DNA of 36,415 nt from Enterospora canceri (Eukaryota > Microsporidia > Enterocytozoonidae). The notes below the pieces were generated by a model. The model did no database searches and was not told the origin of the DNA. It saw nothing but the letters and a program-made list of their open reading frames with translations. The stretch covers positions 1 through 36,415 of the forward strand of contig LWDP01000027.1 in NCBI GenBank assembly GCA_002087915.1, in the 5' to 3' direction. Shown piece by piece: positions 16,736 through 24,779 of the stretch. The number at the start of each line of letters is the position of its first letter. Position 1 is the stretch's first letter. The translations under genes were made by a program, and so were the position numbers.

Positions 16736-17913
16736 CCCAGACAGTCTCTCGTATAACTGCACCAGTGATGCCACCCTAACTCCCCCTACAACCATTGCAT
16801 CCTGAATGAGAACCTCTTTCACCTCAGCAGCAGTCAGCTCAGTCAAACTGAGATAGGCAGCCGCAACACCTGAAACGTGGGGAGCGGCCATGCTCGTCCC
16901 GTCCATCGTGGCGTAGGCGCCGCCTGGCGAGGCAGAGCGGATTCCGACGCCTGGGGCGTAGACGTCGATGCAGGGGCCGCTGTTCGTGAACGGGGCCGGG
17001 AGACCGTCTCGATCAACTGCGCCTACGGTGATGGAGCATCGCGACGAGCCAGGCGTGTAGGCGCAGCTGCTCTGGCCGAAGTTGCCGTCACAAAGACCAC
17101 ATTCTTCTTGTTGCTCATTCGATTGATCAATTTGTTGATTTGGGCGTTCTTGGCCCCAGCAATGCTCAGATTCACCACAACACGAGTCAGCCCACTCCTC
17201 CTGGCCCTGTTTACGGCGTAGTGGATCCCTCGATACATCGAATACATTCTGCCCCTGCCACTTGAATCGAGGATTTTGACTCCAAGGAGATCAGCGTGTT
17301 TGGCTACGCCCGATTCAACTCCACCGATGATGCCAGCAATGTGAGTTCCATGGCCATTGTCGTCATTGTTCCCATTGGTACGGGATTTACTCCTCTTTCT
17401 CTTCTGATTCTTCCTACTATTTTTATTAGTGAAATCAGCGCAATTCTCTACTACACGGCCACTGTTCCTGAATTCAGGGTGAGTTGTATCAATTCCAGTA
17501 TCAAGAACAAAGACAGCAACTCCTCTACCGATATTCGAGAAGTACTCGAATGAGCTGGAATTGGTCAGGAAGCCAAGAGACCAGGGCGAATTCAGCCGAA
17601 CCAGAAATTGGCCAGTGAAAACGGGGCTGAATTTGGGTGGGCTGAATTTGGTCAGATTCGGCTGAATCGTCCTGCTCTTCTGGACTGATATCACGGCATC
17701 CTCCTCAATCTCAATCTCATTCCTGGATCTCAGGCGAGAGAGAGACTCAGGCGAGAGGGAGACGTTGTAGAGCATCTCATTCGTGCCAATTTCAACGGCA
17801 TCGAGGAGTCGATCGGCAGAGGTGAGGTCTCTGCTGATGTCAGTTCCATTTCTAACAAGCAGAATGTACGTGTTGGATGCAAGAAGAGTGGATGAGAGTA
17901 GAAGTAGGAGCAT
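16712..17913 (-). pseudogene. Subtilisin-like serine protease, interrupted by a frameshift
   Basis: A secreted subtilase (S8 family). A signal peptide (MLLLLLSSTLLAS) and an inhibitor-I9-like propeptide lead into the catalytic domain. Asp is seen in VFVLDTGID and His in DNGHGTHIAGI, in the frame that ends at 17023. The oxyanion Asn (GNFG), the calcium/disulfide region and the catalytic Ser in DGTSMAAPH continue in another frame (to 16712). The switch is near 17083-17090, right where VFVTA should pass into GN. All triad residues are present, so this may be an assembly error rather than a dead gene. ATG 17913 is the first in-frame ATG; unlike its neighbours it has no close CCC. Microsporidian subtilases act at the spore wall and membrane. 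Confidence 0.85.
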
Positions 17914-17972
17914 AAATAAATAAGAGAGAAACAAGTTGATAAATAAATGGTAGTGATTTATCACCCCAGAAA

Positions 17973-19028
17973 ATGATGACAAAAGAAGAAGCCCAGACAC
18001 GGATTAGGACGCAGGTGATGACGATGGCAGAGATGAGGAGACTGGTCAAGGAGCACGGGTTGGTGGTGAAGTTTGGGCAATTTAGTCGAAAAGAAAGAGA
18101 AATTATCGATGGAGTCATTTTGGAGCACATGAGGGAGCAGGAGTCTACGATGGACGAACTGGGAAGGTGGACGATCTACTGCAACTTCGAGGCACCGCAG
18201 GAGTACGACACATTTGATGCCAGGGGACTCATTTGCAAAATAGTTGATAAACTCAAACATAGGGCATTTCTGACTGTCTATAGGGAAGTGGCATTTCTGT
18301 ACAATCCGTATAGGAAGAGAGAATTCACGGCAGAAGACGACAGGGAGTTGCTGCGACTCATTAAGGAGCATGGGACGAAGTATAAGAAGTTTCAGCCGAT
18401 TATAGAGCATGCTGAGGTAGAGATAGCAGCACGATACACGTGTGTGTTGGCTGAAATAGAGGTGAAATACGTTACAGCAGGGGCATTGAGGCGGATTGAG
18501 GCGACTGGTTTGCCAAGAAACAGGGAGGAGCTGAAGGAGTTGGCAAAGGCCTTTGGAGTTGAAGAGCACAGGCTTCATCGTGCAATTGTGAAGTACCTGA
18601 ATGGAAAGGCCTTTGGGCTTCTTAGAGAGAAATTGGTAGATGCAGAATTCGCATTGGAGTTGCTTAGAAACAACTTCCAGTGCAGCGTAAGTGTGGACAT
18701 AGACAGAATCATAGGGGTAGTTAGGGACTCAGAGACAGAGGGGATTTCAAGTGCAAGGGAGTTTGTTCTGAGGCTGTTTGAGGACGAGGAGCTGGAGAAG
18801 AGGGATCTTCGTGTGAGAATAGAGATGGAAGACATCTTTTGGGACTACTTCAGCAAGAAGCACGAGTTGAGCTACCACTCAGCAATGACGAGATACAAGG
18901 GGATTGCAAGAAGATGGGGATGGAGGATGTTCAGAGACGTCTATGCCTCTGTAAAGGAGATGCTTGTATCATTTCTGGAAGACAGAATCCGTCAGGACGC
19001 AGCAGAGAAGCACAGTAACCGTAAATAA
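17973..19028 (+). CDS. Myb/SANT DNA-binding protein, Reb1/TTF1-like
   Basis: The 351-residue protein has several Myb-like modules. One is about residues 34-72 (GQFSRKEREIIDGVILEHMREQ); a second, clearer one is about 112-160 (REFTAEDDRELLRLIKEHGTKYKKF). A possible degenerate one follows near 180-215, and a C-terminal helical block has regularly spaced tryptophans (WGWRMF). This spacing recalls Reb1 and TTF1, which bind rDNA terminators and promoters and stop RNA polymerase I. No acidic activation region is seen. The start ATG is 4 nt after CCCC. It is divergent from the subtilisin gene with 59 bp between the starts, and convergent with SPT4 with a 21-bp gap. The family is likely; the Reb1 assignment is tentative. 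Confidence 0.7.
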   Translation: MMTKEEAQTRIRTQVMTMAEMRRLVKEHGLVVKFGQFSRKEREIIDGVILEHMREQESTMDELGRWTIYCNFEAPQEYDTFDARGLICKIVDKLKHRAFLTVYREVAFLYNPYRKREFTAEDDRELLRLIKEHGTKYKKFQPIIEHAEVEIAARYTCVLAEIEVKYVTAGALRRIEATGLPRNREELKELAKAFGVEEHRLHRAIVKYLNGKAFGLLREKLVDAEFALELLRNNFQCSVSVDIDRIIGVVRDSETEGISSAREFVLRLFEDEELEKRDLRVRIEMEDIFWDYFSKKHELSYHSAMTRYKGIARRWGWRMFRDVYASVKEMLVSFLEDRIRQDAAEKHSNRK

Positions 19029-19049
19029 GATAGTTGTTTGTTTTTAAGC

Positions 19050-19391
19050 TTACTGCATTTCGTGTTCCTGGTTTCTACTCACATATTCAATGCCACTCTT
19101 CTCTAGGCGAGCAATGAACTCGTCTGGCAAGTCTCCTTCTACGGTCATCGCGTAGAATCCAGGGACACAGCCACCATTCCTCTGCCACTTTGCAACCCAG
19201 CTTCTTGCCACGTCAGTATAGTATATTTGCCCCCTAAAACTGCTAGACGTACAGTAGTCGCAGTTTCTGCCTCTTCCAAGCTGCAGAAATGCGCAATTCG
19301 GACATCCTTCCGTCTTAAACTTCTCCACGCTGCGTATAATCCCACAAGACAAACAGGCCCTGTTCCTTGGTTTTGCTTGTGCCATTTTCAT
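19050..19391 (-). CDS. SPT4: Transcription elongation factor SPT4 (DSIF subunit)
   Basis: SPT4 pairs with SPT5 to form DSIF, which binds RNA polymerase II and supports elongation. The 113-residue protein has the four zinc-binding cysteines Cys13, Cys16, Cys30 and Cys33 (ACLSC and GCPNC), the CTSSSF segment, and SWVAKWQR followed by PGFYAMTVEGDLPDE, all signature segments of the family. Length is normal. The start ATG 19391 is directly preceded by CCC; an ATG two codons further on is an alternative. The longer open frame begins with TTG and is not used. Confidence 0.95.
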   Translation of the reverse strand: MKMAQAKPRNRACLSCGIIRSVEKFKTEGCPNCAFLQLGRGRNCDYCTSSSFRGQIYYTDVARSWVAKWQRNGGCVPGFYAMTVEGDLPDEFIARLEKSGIEYVSRNQEHEMQ

Positions 19392-19444
19392 GGGTCTTTT
19401 TTGTGCATAAACCAAACAAACAAATTCACAATTTTACACTTTAT

Positions 19445-20770
19445 TTATAGCAAGAACATGTAGACTGATCCGCCCACAACTGCTGCTGCTACAACACCTC
19501 CTGTGACGAGTAATGCCGTCTTGTGCTTGCTGAAGAATCCCTCCTTCTTTTCCTCGCTCTTCTTGCTTGTGGTCTTCTTCTTCTTTTTCTCTGCCTCCTT
19601 CTTCTTCAGCTCCTTCATCATCTCCTCGTCGAACTCGTCCATTGAATCGATGTCGACGCCGAACATCTCGCAGAAGTCCTCCAGAGCCAGTGGCGTGCAA
19701 ATTGTCTTTCCGTAGTTGTTGTGGATCTGCGTTATCATATCGAATGAAAATGAGCAGTTGTAGAAGTTGCAGTTGTAGAAGTTGACTAGGGCACAAAGGG
19801 TGTACATGTTTCTTGGGGCTGGCGACTTCTTGCACACTTCGACCACGCGTGGCTCTGAGATCTGCCCAGACGCCTTCGTCGTGCAGATCGATGCCACTGC
19901 GGTGTTACAGAAGTTGATGAAGTTGCACTCGAATTGCACTGCATCGTCTACGCAACATGGATCAACCCATTCGCATCCGATGACGTCATTGATTGCGTTG
20001 GTGAGTTTGATGTCCTCGTTCACGAAGCAGATTCTGCCCAGCATCGAGTCAGAGATCATCTCGCAGTTCTCGCTGCTGTTGTCGTCCAAAAGGCGCTTCA
20101 GCTCATTAAGCACCAGTGGATCAAACTGCCTTCCAGATGTCTCCGGATTCACCTTTTTGTTGATCGAATCTGATTTCACGTTTCTCGTGCTCTGTCCACC
20201 AGTGGTGATGACCTCCGACTTGTACGTGATGTCCAGTGTCTTGTAATCAGCAGACTGAGTCACGTCAATTTCTGTGATAGGCGACAGGCGTGCAAAATAG
20301 AGGTATTCTATGTTCTCGAATTCCGCCTTAGTCAGTTTCAGGTAGAATCCAACTTTGAGGCTGTTTCCATTCAGCTCCTTGTACGCCCCACTCAGGTCGA
20401 CTGGAACTGACGTGTCAGTCAACTTCGCCATTGTCGTGAAAACTGAGCCAAGATCAACTGCCTGTGTCTTAGTTGCCTTGTAGTCGTTCAGCAGTTTGGT
20501 CGTGTTCACCTCGATCCAGACGTAGGCGACTCCTGTCGCAAGTGCCTTCTTAGTTGTTGCAAATGCAAGGGCATAGGCGTATTCTGGGCACACTTTCGAC
20601 TCAAAGTGGCCGTCTGACTTCGTCAGCTGAGTCAGGTCGTCGCTAGAGTCGGTACACGTGTACACCGTGGGAATAATCTTGTTGTTCAGCTCGTTACCTG
20701 GATAATATGCCATGGACTTGCTGCTACACTTAGTCTGCACCGCAAGAACTGCTCTCAGGAATGTTAGCAT
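19445..20770 (-). CDS. Cys-rich secreted/membrane surface protein
   Basis: I do not recognise a named family. The 441-residue protein has a short signal-like N-terminus (MLTFLRAVLAVQTKC) and an extracellular-type region rich in Thr, Asn, Asp and Cys. About 16 cysteines cluster mainly between residues 235 and 365. Then follow a highly charged Lys/Glu stalk (about 375-415) and a final hydrophobic membrane segment (ALLVTGGVVAAAVVGGSVYMFLL). This is the plan of a type I membrane protein with a lumenal or surface ectodomain. CCCC directly precedes ATG 20770. It shares a 196-bp promoter with SMC2. Confidence 0.8.
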   Translation of the reverse strand: MLTFLRAVLAVQTKCSSKSMAYYPGNELNNKIIPTVYTCTDSSDDLTQLTKSDGHFESKVCPEYAYALAFATTKKALATGVAYVWIEVNTTKLLNDYKATKTQAVDLGSVFTTMAKLTDTSVPVDLSGAYKELNGNSLKVGFYLKLTKAEFENIEYLYFARLSPITEIDVTQSADYKTLDITYKSEVITTGGQSTRNVKSDSINKKVNPETSGRQFDPLVLNELKRLLDDNSSENCEMISDSMLGRICFVNEDIKLTNAINDVIGCEWVDPCCVDDAVQFECNFINFCNTAVASICTTKASGQISEPRVVEVCKKSPAPRNMYTLCALVNFYNCNFYNCSFSFDMITQIHNNYGKTICTPLALEDFCEMFGVDIDSMDEFDEEMMKELKKKEAEKKKKKTTSKKSEEKKEGFFSKHKTALLVTGGVVAAAVVGGSVYMFLL

Positions 20771-20798
20771 GGGGATACTATTGTTGTTTTTTTATATA

Positions 20799-20817
20799 TT
20801 GTTTGTTAGTAAACAAA
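20799..20817. promoter_or_regulatory. Forkhead-like palindrome, copy 1
   Basis: A 19-bp element, TTGTTTGTTAGTAAACAAA, contains GTAAACAA, the forkhead consensus. It also has inverted-repeat symmetry (TTTGTT against AACAAA). It is 28 bp upstream of the surface-protein start. Confidence 0.5.
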
Positions 20818-20896
20818 AGAGTGATTAGGCAGAAGATGTGAGATGGATGCCAGTGGAAGGAGACGCATCGGTTGATGGACGTCCTTGATCAGTCAT

Positions 20897-20915
20897 TTGT
20901 TTGTTAGTAAACAAA
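20897..20915. promoter_or_regulatory. Forkhead-like palindrome, copy 2
   Basis: An exact second copy of the 19-bp element at 20799, 98 bp away in the same orientation and 51 bp upstream of the SMC2 start. Confidence 0.5.
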
Positions 20916-20966
20916 GAATGATTTGAAAGAGAGGTAGTGAGTCAAGTAGGAGGGTATAGCCCACAA

Positions 20967-23786
20967 ATGCATATTTCAGAGATAGAAATGGAGGGATTCA
21001 AGTGCTACGAGGATAAGGTTGTTGTAGGGGGATTGGACAGGGCATTTAATGCCATAACAGGAATGAATGGAGCAGGAAAGAGCAATGTCATAGATGCAAT
21101 TTTATTCTGTTTGGATTTGAAGAATAGCAGGAGCATGAGAGTAGGGGGAATGAGGGAGTTGATAAACATTCACAGGAAGCAGGCGAGGGTGAGTCTCAGT
21201 CTCAGAGACGTACCAAGTTACGGGGATGTGGTGGTAGAGAGGACAATAATATGCACAAATAAGGAGGTGAAGACAGTATTCAGGTTGAATGGGACGACTT
21301 GTTTGAGGAATACGATACGTAACATAGTGAGGATGTTGAACATAAGTAGCGACTTTGTTATTCAACAGGGGCATATTACGAGGATGGTGAATATGACAGG
21401 TAAGGAAGTGAGGAACATGATTGAAGAAGTGGCTGGGACAAGGCATTATAATTCGAAGCAGGTGGAATCATTGGAGCAGTTGGAAAAGAAGGAATTTAAG
21501 TTGAAAATAGCACAGAAGAACCTGGAGAGCAAGGTGGCACCGTATTTCAGTCAAATGGAGGAAGAGAAGAAGGTATATGAGAGAAACAGGGAGATACAGG
21601 AGCATATGAAGGAGTGGAAGGAGGAGTTGGAAGAATTGGAGAGAATGGAAAGGAAGATACAACAGGAGGAAAAGATGAAAAAGATTGGGAAACAGGTGCA
21701 TGAATACAAGGAAAAGCAAGCAAAATACGAAGAGATTATGAGAGTGGAAGAAATGGATGTGAAGGGCATTTTGAAGAGAATTGGAGAGATTGAGAGTGTG
21801 TTGAATGGATTGGAATTGATACAGGAGGAAGAAAGGGAATTTGTAGTGGAGGATACAGATGAAATGAGAAACAGGTTGGAGAGACTAAAAGAACAGGAAT
21901 TGATTCTACAAGCGCAATTGGCGGGTGCAGGAGGTGACAAGAGACTGGAAATAGAGAAATTAACTATGGAAACTGAAAGACTACGGCAACAGGTTGATAA
22001 TATCCAGGTTAATTTTGGGGTGAAATCAATAGAAGTAACAAGCTTAAAAGGCATAAAAGATAAGTTAATTTGTTTGTTGGAGAACAAAACAAATTCAATG
22101 AACAAACTAAGTTATGACTACAGCAACAGAAGAATATTAGGTACAGTAGCAGAATTATTTAAGATCAAAGACAGTGTCTTTGCTGATGCCATTTGGACTG
22201 TTTTGGGTGGTAGAGCTGACTTCTTAGTTGTAGAGGATGATGAAGTGGCAGCTACGTTGTTGAAAAACATAAAGCATAAAGTAAGCATAATTCCACTAAA
22301 CAAACTGGTAGCATCTAAGAGAAACAAAGCAATAGGAAATAACTGCAGAAACATGTTAGATTGTATTGAATATGATACAAAATACAACAAGGTATTTGAA
22401 GGATTCCTTGCTGATTATTTTGTATTCTGGGACAAAAAGGAAGCGTATGATGCTTGTCATAAGTACAGAATCAAGTGTGTTACAGCAGATGGCACTATTT
22501 ATGACCCATTTGGATCACTAACAGGTGGAAAGAGCAATTTGAAACCAAGAAAGAATTTTAGGCAAGAGATTATGGAAGTTGAACAGAAAATTGATGAGAT
22601 TAATACAATAGTGAAGAAAGAGGCTGCTAAATTGCAGTATAGAGGTGAAAGTAACCTAAAAACAAAAGATATTGAAATATTCTTAACAGATCACAATCAG
22701 TTTTTTACCATGAGAAATCAAATGGATGCGAAAACAGATAAACTCAACCTACTTGTCAACCTGATGAAGAATAGCACCAACATACAGCATGAATACAACA
22801 AAATCAGCAAAATGATCACAGAATTGGAGATAGGGTTGAAGGAGACTCTGATCAGAAATCAAACAATTGAAGCAGAAAGAAGAAGATACAAATTGAAACA
22901 GATGCAAATCAATGAAAACAAGACAAAATCCATTACACTCAAATCAGAACTAATCAATTTGAAACAAATGGATCTCAATGTGCCTGAAATCAATGTCGCT
23001 GAAAAGAATGAGTTGTTCAGAGAAGTCACCAAATTGAAGCACCGAATCATCTCAGAAAGCAAATCACTCTTTCCTGATTCTGATATTGATCAAATTGTTG
23101 CTGAATTTGATCAAATCAGGTGTCATCCCAATGAAAACACCCCAAACAGTCAAATTGGCACCAAAGAGCGCACTGATAGAATCAATCAGCTCCGCAAATT
23201 GATCAAAACCCAAATTCAGCCCATTTCGATGAATCCGGTGAATTTCAACTTTCTTGAACAAAATGCCCTGCTTGAACAGGAGCTCCGTAACAAAATCAGG
23301 CAACTTGAAACAGACAAAGAGCTCATCGTCAAAAACATCACCAAATTGAACAAAAAGAGTCTCAGGGAGGTTGATCTGGCATTGCAGCACTTCAATAGCA
23401 GTCTCTGTAGACTTGTCCAATACTTCTTGCCTGATTTCACTGCCTCCATCGACAAGGAGTCCTATCGAATTGTGATATCGAAATCAGTTGATCAAAATGC
23501 AAAGTGCTCTCTGCTTGAGCTGAGTGGTGGCCAGAGATCCATCGTGGCCATGTGCCTGATGTTCTCAGCCCTCACCTACAAACTAGCGCCTTTCTACATC
23601 TTTGATGAAATCGATGCTGCCCTGGATTTGAGTTTCACTCAGCACATTGGCCACGTCATCAGAAACGAGTTCAAAAATGCCCAGTTCTTCGTTGTCTCCC
23701 TCAAGAACTCGATGTACGACAGTGCCAGTGCCATCTACCAGGTCTACATTGAGGACAAAAAGAGCAAAATAAGGCGAGTTAAGTAA
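20967..23786 (+). CDS. SMC2: Condensin subunit SMC2, with shortened coiled-coil arms
   Basis: SMC2 pairs with SMC4 in condensin, which compacts chromosomes in mitosis. The N-terminal head begins MHISEIEMEGFKCY and has Walker A GMNGAGKSN at about residue 32, the hallmark SMC2 opening. A coiled coil (about 165-360) leads to the hinge (about 390-525, ending in GSLTGGKSN), then a second coil and the C-terminal head with signature LSGGQRS (about 852) and Walker B YIFDEIDAALD (about 877). The 939 residues compare with about 1170 in yeast; the loss is in the arms. ATG 20967 lies 4 nt after CCC; the open frame 10 codons upstream begins with GTG. It is convergent with the next gene with a 5-bp gap. 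Confidence 0.95.
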   Translation: MHISEIEMEGFKCYEDKVVVGGLDRAFNAITGMNGAGKSNVIDAILFCLDLKNSRSMRVGGMRELINIHRKQARVSLSLRDVPSYGDVVVERTIICTNKEVKTVFRLNGTTCLRNTIRNIVRMLNISSDFVIQQGHITRMVNMTGKEVRNMIEEVAGTRHYNSKQVESLEQLEKKEFKLKIAQKNLESKVAPYFSQMEEEKKVYERNREIQEHMKEWKEELEELERMERKIQQEEKMKKIGKQVHEYKEKQAKYEEIMRVEEMDVKGILKRIGEIESVLNGLELIQEEEREFVVEDTDEMRNRLERLKEQELILQAQLAGAGGDKRLEIEKLTMETERLRQQVDNIQVNFGVKSIEVTSLKGIKDKLICLLENKTNSMNKLSYDYSNRRILGTVAELFKIKDSVFADAIWTVLGGRADFLVVEDDEVAATLLKNIKHKVSIIPLNKLVASKRNKAIGNNCRNMLDCIEYDTKYNKVFEGFLADYFVFWDKKEAYDACHKYRIKCVTADGTIYDPFGSLTGGKSNLKPRKNFRQEIMEVEQKIDEINTIVKKEAAKLQYRGESNLKTKDIEIFLTDHNQFFTMRNQMDAKTDKLNLLVNLMKNSTNIQHEYNKISKMITELEIGLKETLIRNQTIEAERRRYKLKQMQINENKTKSITLKSELINLKQMDLNVPEINVAEKNELFREVTKLKHRIISESKSLFPDSDIDQIVAEFDQIRCHPNENTPNSQIGTKERTDRINQLRKLIKTQIQPISMNPVNFNFLEQNALLEQELRNKIRQLETDKELIVKNITKLNKKSLREVDLALQHFNSSLCRLVQYFLPDFTASIDKESYRIVISKSVDQNAKCSLLELSGGQRSIVAMCLMFSALTYKLAPFYIFDEIDAALDLSFTQHIGHVIRNEFKNAQFFVVSLKNSMYDSASAIYQVYIEDKKSKIRRVK

Positions 23787-23791
23787 TGTGA

Positions 23792-24604
23792 TCAATATTT
23801 GACAATTTGATCAAAATCACTTAGTTTCCCCACGTAAACCACCCCATCAACTTCGTACTCCACAAACGACAGTTCCGGTAGCATCTCAGCACTGAGATCC
23901 CTGTTGATGTTTCGTCGTCTCACGATGTTTCCGAGTTTGCCACAGTTTTCCACCTCAACTTCCCCAAATTCACCTGGATTTCTGTATCCATCAATTGCCC
24001 TATGAAATGCACCCTCCTTGATCTCATCAACGTAGTCCAATTTGGTGATGGTGAAGTTGTTCCTGAAGATCCCCCTGTCCTGGACCATGCACTCGATCTC
24101 CTCCACCTCCACCTTGTTCCCCTTCTCCCTGAGATACCTCAGGCAGTCGCGATGCTGCTCCCTGAATGCATAGCATTTCAGCAAATAGACCTTGTACAGA
24201 TCACCAAAATCAGGCAGCAGATTCCCAATCATCGCAAACACGTTCGTGGTTCTGGCTCCTGGAATCCAGTAGTGGAGCTCACTCTTCACACGCCTGTTTT
24301 CCAGAAAGCAAACAGCATCGCTGAAGAGGCCGTCTCTGGTTGAAGCAACGTGCTGGATGCGGCCAAGAAGGTGCTGATGCTCCTCAGCCAGCGATAGAAG
24401 CGTTTTGGTTTCGAGTTTCTTCAAATTGTAGTGGGCAGATGGCTTCGATTTGACCAGTTCTTCAAGCAGCAGTCTCTGATCGACCTTGTGGATGTAGAGG
24501 ACGTCGTACTGCTTCAAACAGTCGAATGAGCCACTGCTGAGTATCTCAGTCCTGTGCTTTCTGATCAGCCTCCTCTCATATTCCAACTGCTCTGCCTTGT
24601 TCAT
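23792..24604 (-). CDS. Hypothetical protein, 270 residues
   Basis: I cannot place this protein. It starts with a charged helix (MNKAEQLEYERRLIRKHRTEI), then a mixed helical region with several Leu/His-rich segments, a Cys/Tyr-containing middle, and a C-terminal part with likely beta-strands (VEYEVDGVVYVGKL). There are no membrane segments or signal peptide. The start at 24604 has CCC 10 nt upstream; the open frame extends 11 codons further but this is less likely to be translated. It is divergent from the GCP gene with 175 bp between the starts. Confidence 0.7.
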   Translation of the reverse strand: MNKAEQLEYERRLIRKHRTEILSSGSFDCLKQYDVLYIHKVDQRLLLEELVKSKPSAHYNLKKLETKTLLSLAEEHQHLLGRIQHVASTRDGLFSDAVCFLENRRVKSELHYWIPGARTTNVFAMIGNLLPDFGDLYKVYLLKCYAFREQHRDCLRYLREKGNKVEVEEIECMVQDRGIFRNNFTITKLDYVDEIKEGAFHRAIDGYRNPGEFGEVEVENCGKLGNIVRRRNINRDLSAEMLPELSFVEYEVDGVVYVGKLSDFDQIVKY

Positions 24605-24779
24605 TGTTTGATAGGGTTGTTTACGAAATAATTTCATTATTGAAGTGGATGAAAGGGATTATAGGGTAAATAGAATTCATTCAGGTTAGTTAGGTGAATT
24701 GGATTGGAAATTAGGCTACAAAATATTTGTTTGTGGAATAAGCTTAATTCACATAAAATTAGTATTCTTTTATGCCCAT

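Noticed and set aside
16712..16906. Stand-alone small gene starting MDGTSMAAPH
   Set aside because: This is the catalytic-Ser end of the frameshifted subtilisin.
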